A DNA stretch of 64,000 nt. It comes from Liolophura sinensis (taxonomy: Eukaryota > Mollusca > Polyplacophora > Chitonida > Chitonidae). This document shows, piece after piece, positions 62,292-64,000 of this stretch. Numbering within the stretch: position 1 is the stretch's first letter; each line of letters begins with the position of its first letter. Below the pieces are notes generated by a model. It saw only the letters and a list, made by a program, of their open reading frames with translations. It was not told the origin of the DNA and did no database searches. The stretch covers positions 11,645,385 to 11,709,384 of the forward strand of contig NC_088295.1 of the NCBI RefSeq assembly GCF_032854445.1, written 5' to 3'. Both the position numbers and the translations under genes were made by a program.

Positions 62292-63624
62292 TTCCTGTGA
62301 GTGTTGCATATGGTTGTATTAGCAGTGATTGGCCTGCTACAATTATACATGCAGGTTTAGAGTATATGTCAGGCTTCATGTACTTGTCCTCGCTAACATT
62401 ATGTGCATCTGAAATAGCAGGCAAACCTGTGAATACCTGTTGGCCAGAGAAGGTATCTAACCTGAAGCAGTATTCGGACTGGTGATAGTGTTTGTAGGAC
62501 TGATTAACATTCTACTCAAGCCACACAGAACTATAGCTTATCAATACGGACAGTTACATAGGAAAATCCTACCATTAGCCCAGTAATATGGAATAAGTCT
62601 ACAGCAAATGGAAATATGAAAGCTCATTTACTGTAAATGTTTGGTTAGTATGAAGTATATTAATTTAATTATATGACAGTCCCTTAGGAGAGTGTATCAA
62701 ACTTCAGGTGATGTTCTCTGTGAAAACACATATACGGTCAAGCTGAGACAAATGACAAATGTAAGCCGATATGATTATGTTTCAACTGACTTGCAATACC
62801 ATCCCTTTTCACTTTGTTCCCCTTGGTTCATATCACGTAAACTTACTATGCCTGACCATACAGTTTTTACAGCCCTGTCCACAGCTTACCACTAAGTTAT
62901 TAAAAGATAATAAAACAACTGTACTGATCTAGTGTACTAAAGCTGATTGCACATGAAACTAATCTGTATATAAACCTAATCTCAGTTAAATGGCTCTCCA
63001 GGTACTTCACAGGTAACGTATGTTATGATATGTACTCTGTGGTAGAATTATCATGTATCTGACCCAATTTACATATACATATGCACACATCATTTGATCT
63101 TGCATAACTCAAACTTCATTATCTGAAAAAAAAATATCTTTTACACCAAATTTTTTTGTCATGAAATTAAGTACATCTAATAAATTGGAAAGCTTAAAAA
63201 AAAATCAATTTTCACAGAACATTTTCCATCACCCTAGTGATCATACGTGAATGCCTTCTGCCTTTTTTGTCACCTATAAATGTGCATGTAATTGATCAGA
63301 GTAAATGATGGGGAAAAGAAGGGGAGAAAATTGATATTGATATATCTGCATAACTTTGGACACAGAGAATTTCTCACAGAGCTTACACATTTCTCTTTGA
63401 TGTGTAATGTAGCAGTTGCTGAATACCTTGCCAACAGTTGCACGGCTCATGTTGAAAGAAATGCGCTTCATGTGTTTCTGACAAAAGTGATAAAAATAGC
63501 TATTCTGCATTTTCCCAAGGTAATCTTCTAAACAGCAAAAGGGCATGAGTGTTCAGACTTTAAATCTTCAACCTTTTTGCCATTTCAGTGCACAGAAGTG
63601 ATGTAACAATGCTTATGTAGGACT

Positions 63625-64000
63625 GAAAAATACATAGTATATACTGCAATCAGTGCTATGCAGTGGTAAACCAGCAGGCAGACCTATCAACTGCCACCTA
63701 TACATGCTACCTATACATAGCATATAATGCAATCAGTGCTATGCAGTGGTAAACCATCAGGCAGACTTATCAACTGCCACCTATAAATGCTACCTATACA
63801 TAGCATATACTGCAATCAGTGCTATGCAGTGGTAAACCAGCAGGCCGACCTATCAACTGCCACCTATACATGCTACCTATACATAGCATATAATGCAATC
63901 AGTGCTATGCAGTGGTAAACCAGCAGGCCGACCTATCAACTGCCACCTATACATGCTACCTATACATAGCATATAATGCAATCAGTGCTATGCAGTGGTA
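63625..64000. repeat. 83-bp satellite array reaching the window end
   Basis: Units start TGCAATCAGTGCTATGCAGT at 63645, 63728, 63811, 63894 and 63977, exactly 83 apart and nearly identical. The array probably continues beyond 64000. Confidence 0.97.

Larger units (their letters stand above)
45055..64000 (-). other. TCF upstream region or 5' intron
   Basis: 19 kb in which I found no exon for the N-terminal beta-catenin-binding domain (searched by eye for FKDEGE-like coding). It is either intron of the full-length TCF transcript or 5' flank. It holds GC-richer islands, SINEs and tandem repeats. Confidence 0.6.

Noticed and set aside
63625-64000. Regularly spaced repeats that might suggest a CRISPR array
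   Set aside because: The whole 83-bp unit repeats head to tail, with no unique spacers, in a eukaryotic genome.

Overview
The window is animal genomic DNA, most likely from a mollusc. It is AT-rich, its genes are split by GT-AG introns, and it carries several tRNA-derived SINEs. Their shared 3' end (TATAAGTGAAATATTCTTGA, then a 'GAGTACGGCGTAAAACACC' stretch and an AAATAAATAAAT tail) is a type I associate with molluscan genomes. No bacterial, phage or CRISPR content is present. Whether the animal is a bivalve, gastropod or other class cannot be settled from this sequence.

Two protein-coding genes are convincing and converge tail to tail. On the plus strand, 12 coding exons (2437-12893) encode a soluble family I inorganic pyrophosphatase. 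Every intron phase closes and all catalytic residues I can check are kept. The first exon offers two in-frame starts: the downstream ATG gives a 286-aa cytosolic-size enzyme, and the upstream ATG adds 49 residues that look like a mitochondrial presequence. One intron holds a decayed FLYWCH zinc-finger gene, probably transposon-derived. Others hold minisatellites, and a 62-bp duplication copies an exon-intron boundary.

On the minus strand is a TCF/LEF transcription factor, the nuclear effector of Wnt/beta-catenin signalling. Nine exons are visible, from 45054 down to the stop at 19339. They encode the middle region, the HMG box (two exons), a complete C-clamp (two exons) and a short C-terminal tail. 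No exon for the N-terminal beta-catenin-binding domain was found; for the full-length protein it probably lies beyond 64000. The most 5' visible exon (45054-44976) has a strong Kozak ATG, an upstream in-frame stop and a TATA/Inr-like pair. It may therefore be an alternative first exon for a 434-aa isoform lacking the beta-catenin-binding domain.

Layout: 1-2400 upstream intergenic with two SINEs; 2437-12893 pyrophosphatase; 12894 to about 16350 the gap between the convergent genes; about 16350-19338 likely TCF 3' UTR with a 38-bp minisatellite; 19339-27833 the dense part of the TCF gene; 27834-44761 a 17-kb intron; 44762-45054 two 5' exons; 45055-64000 upstream TCF territory with GC-richer single-copy islands, SINE remnants, a 53-bp minisatellite and an 83-bp satellite running off the window end. 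The two genes share no pathway; their relation is positional only.
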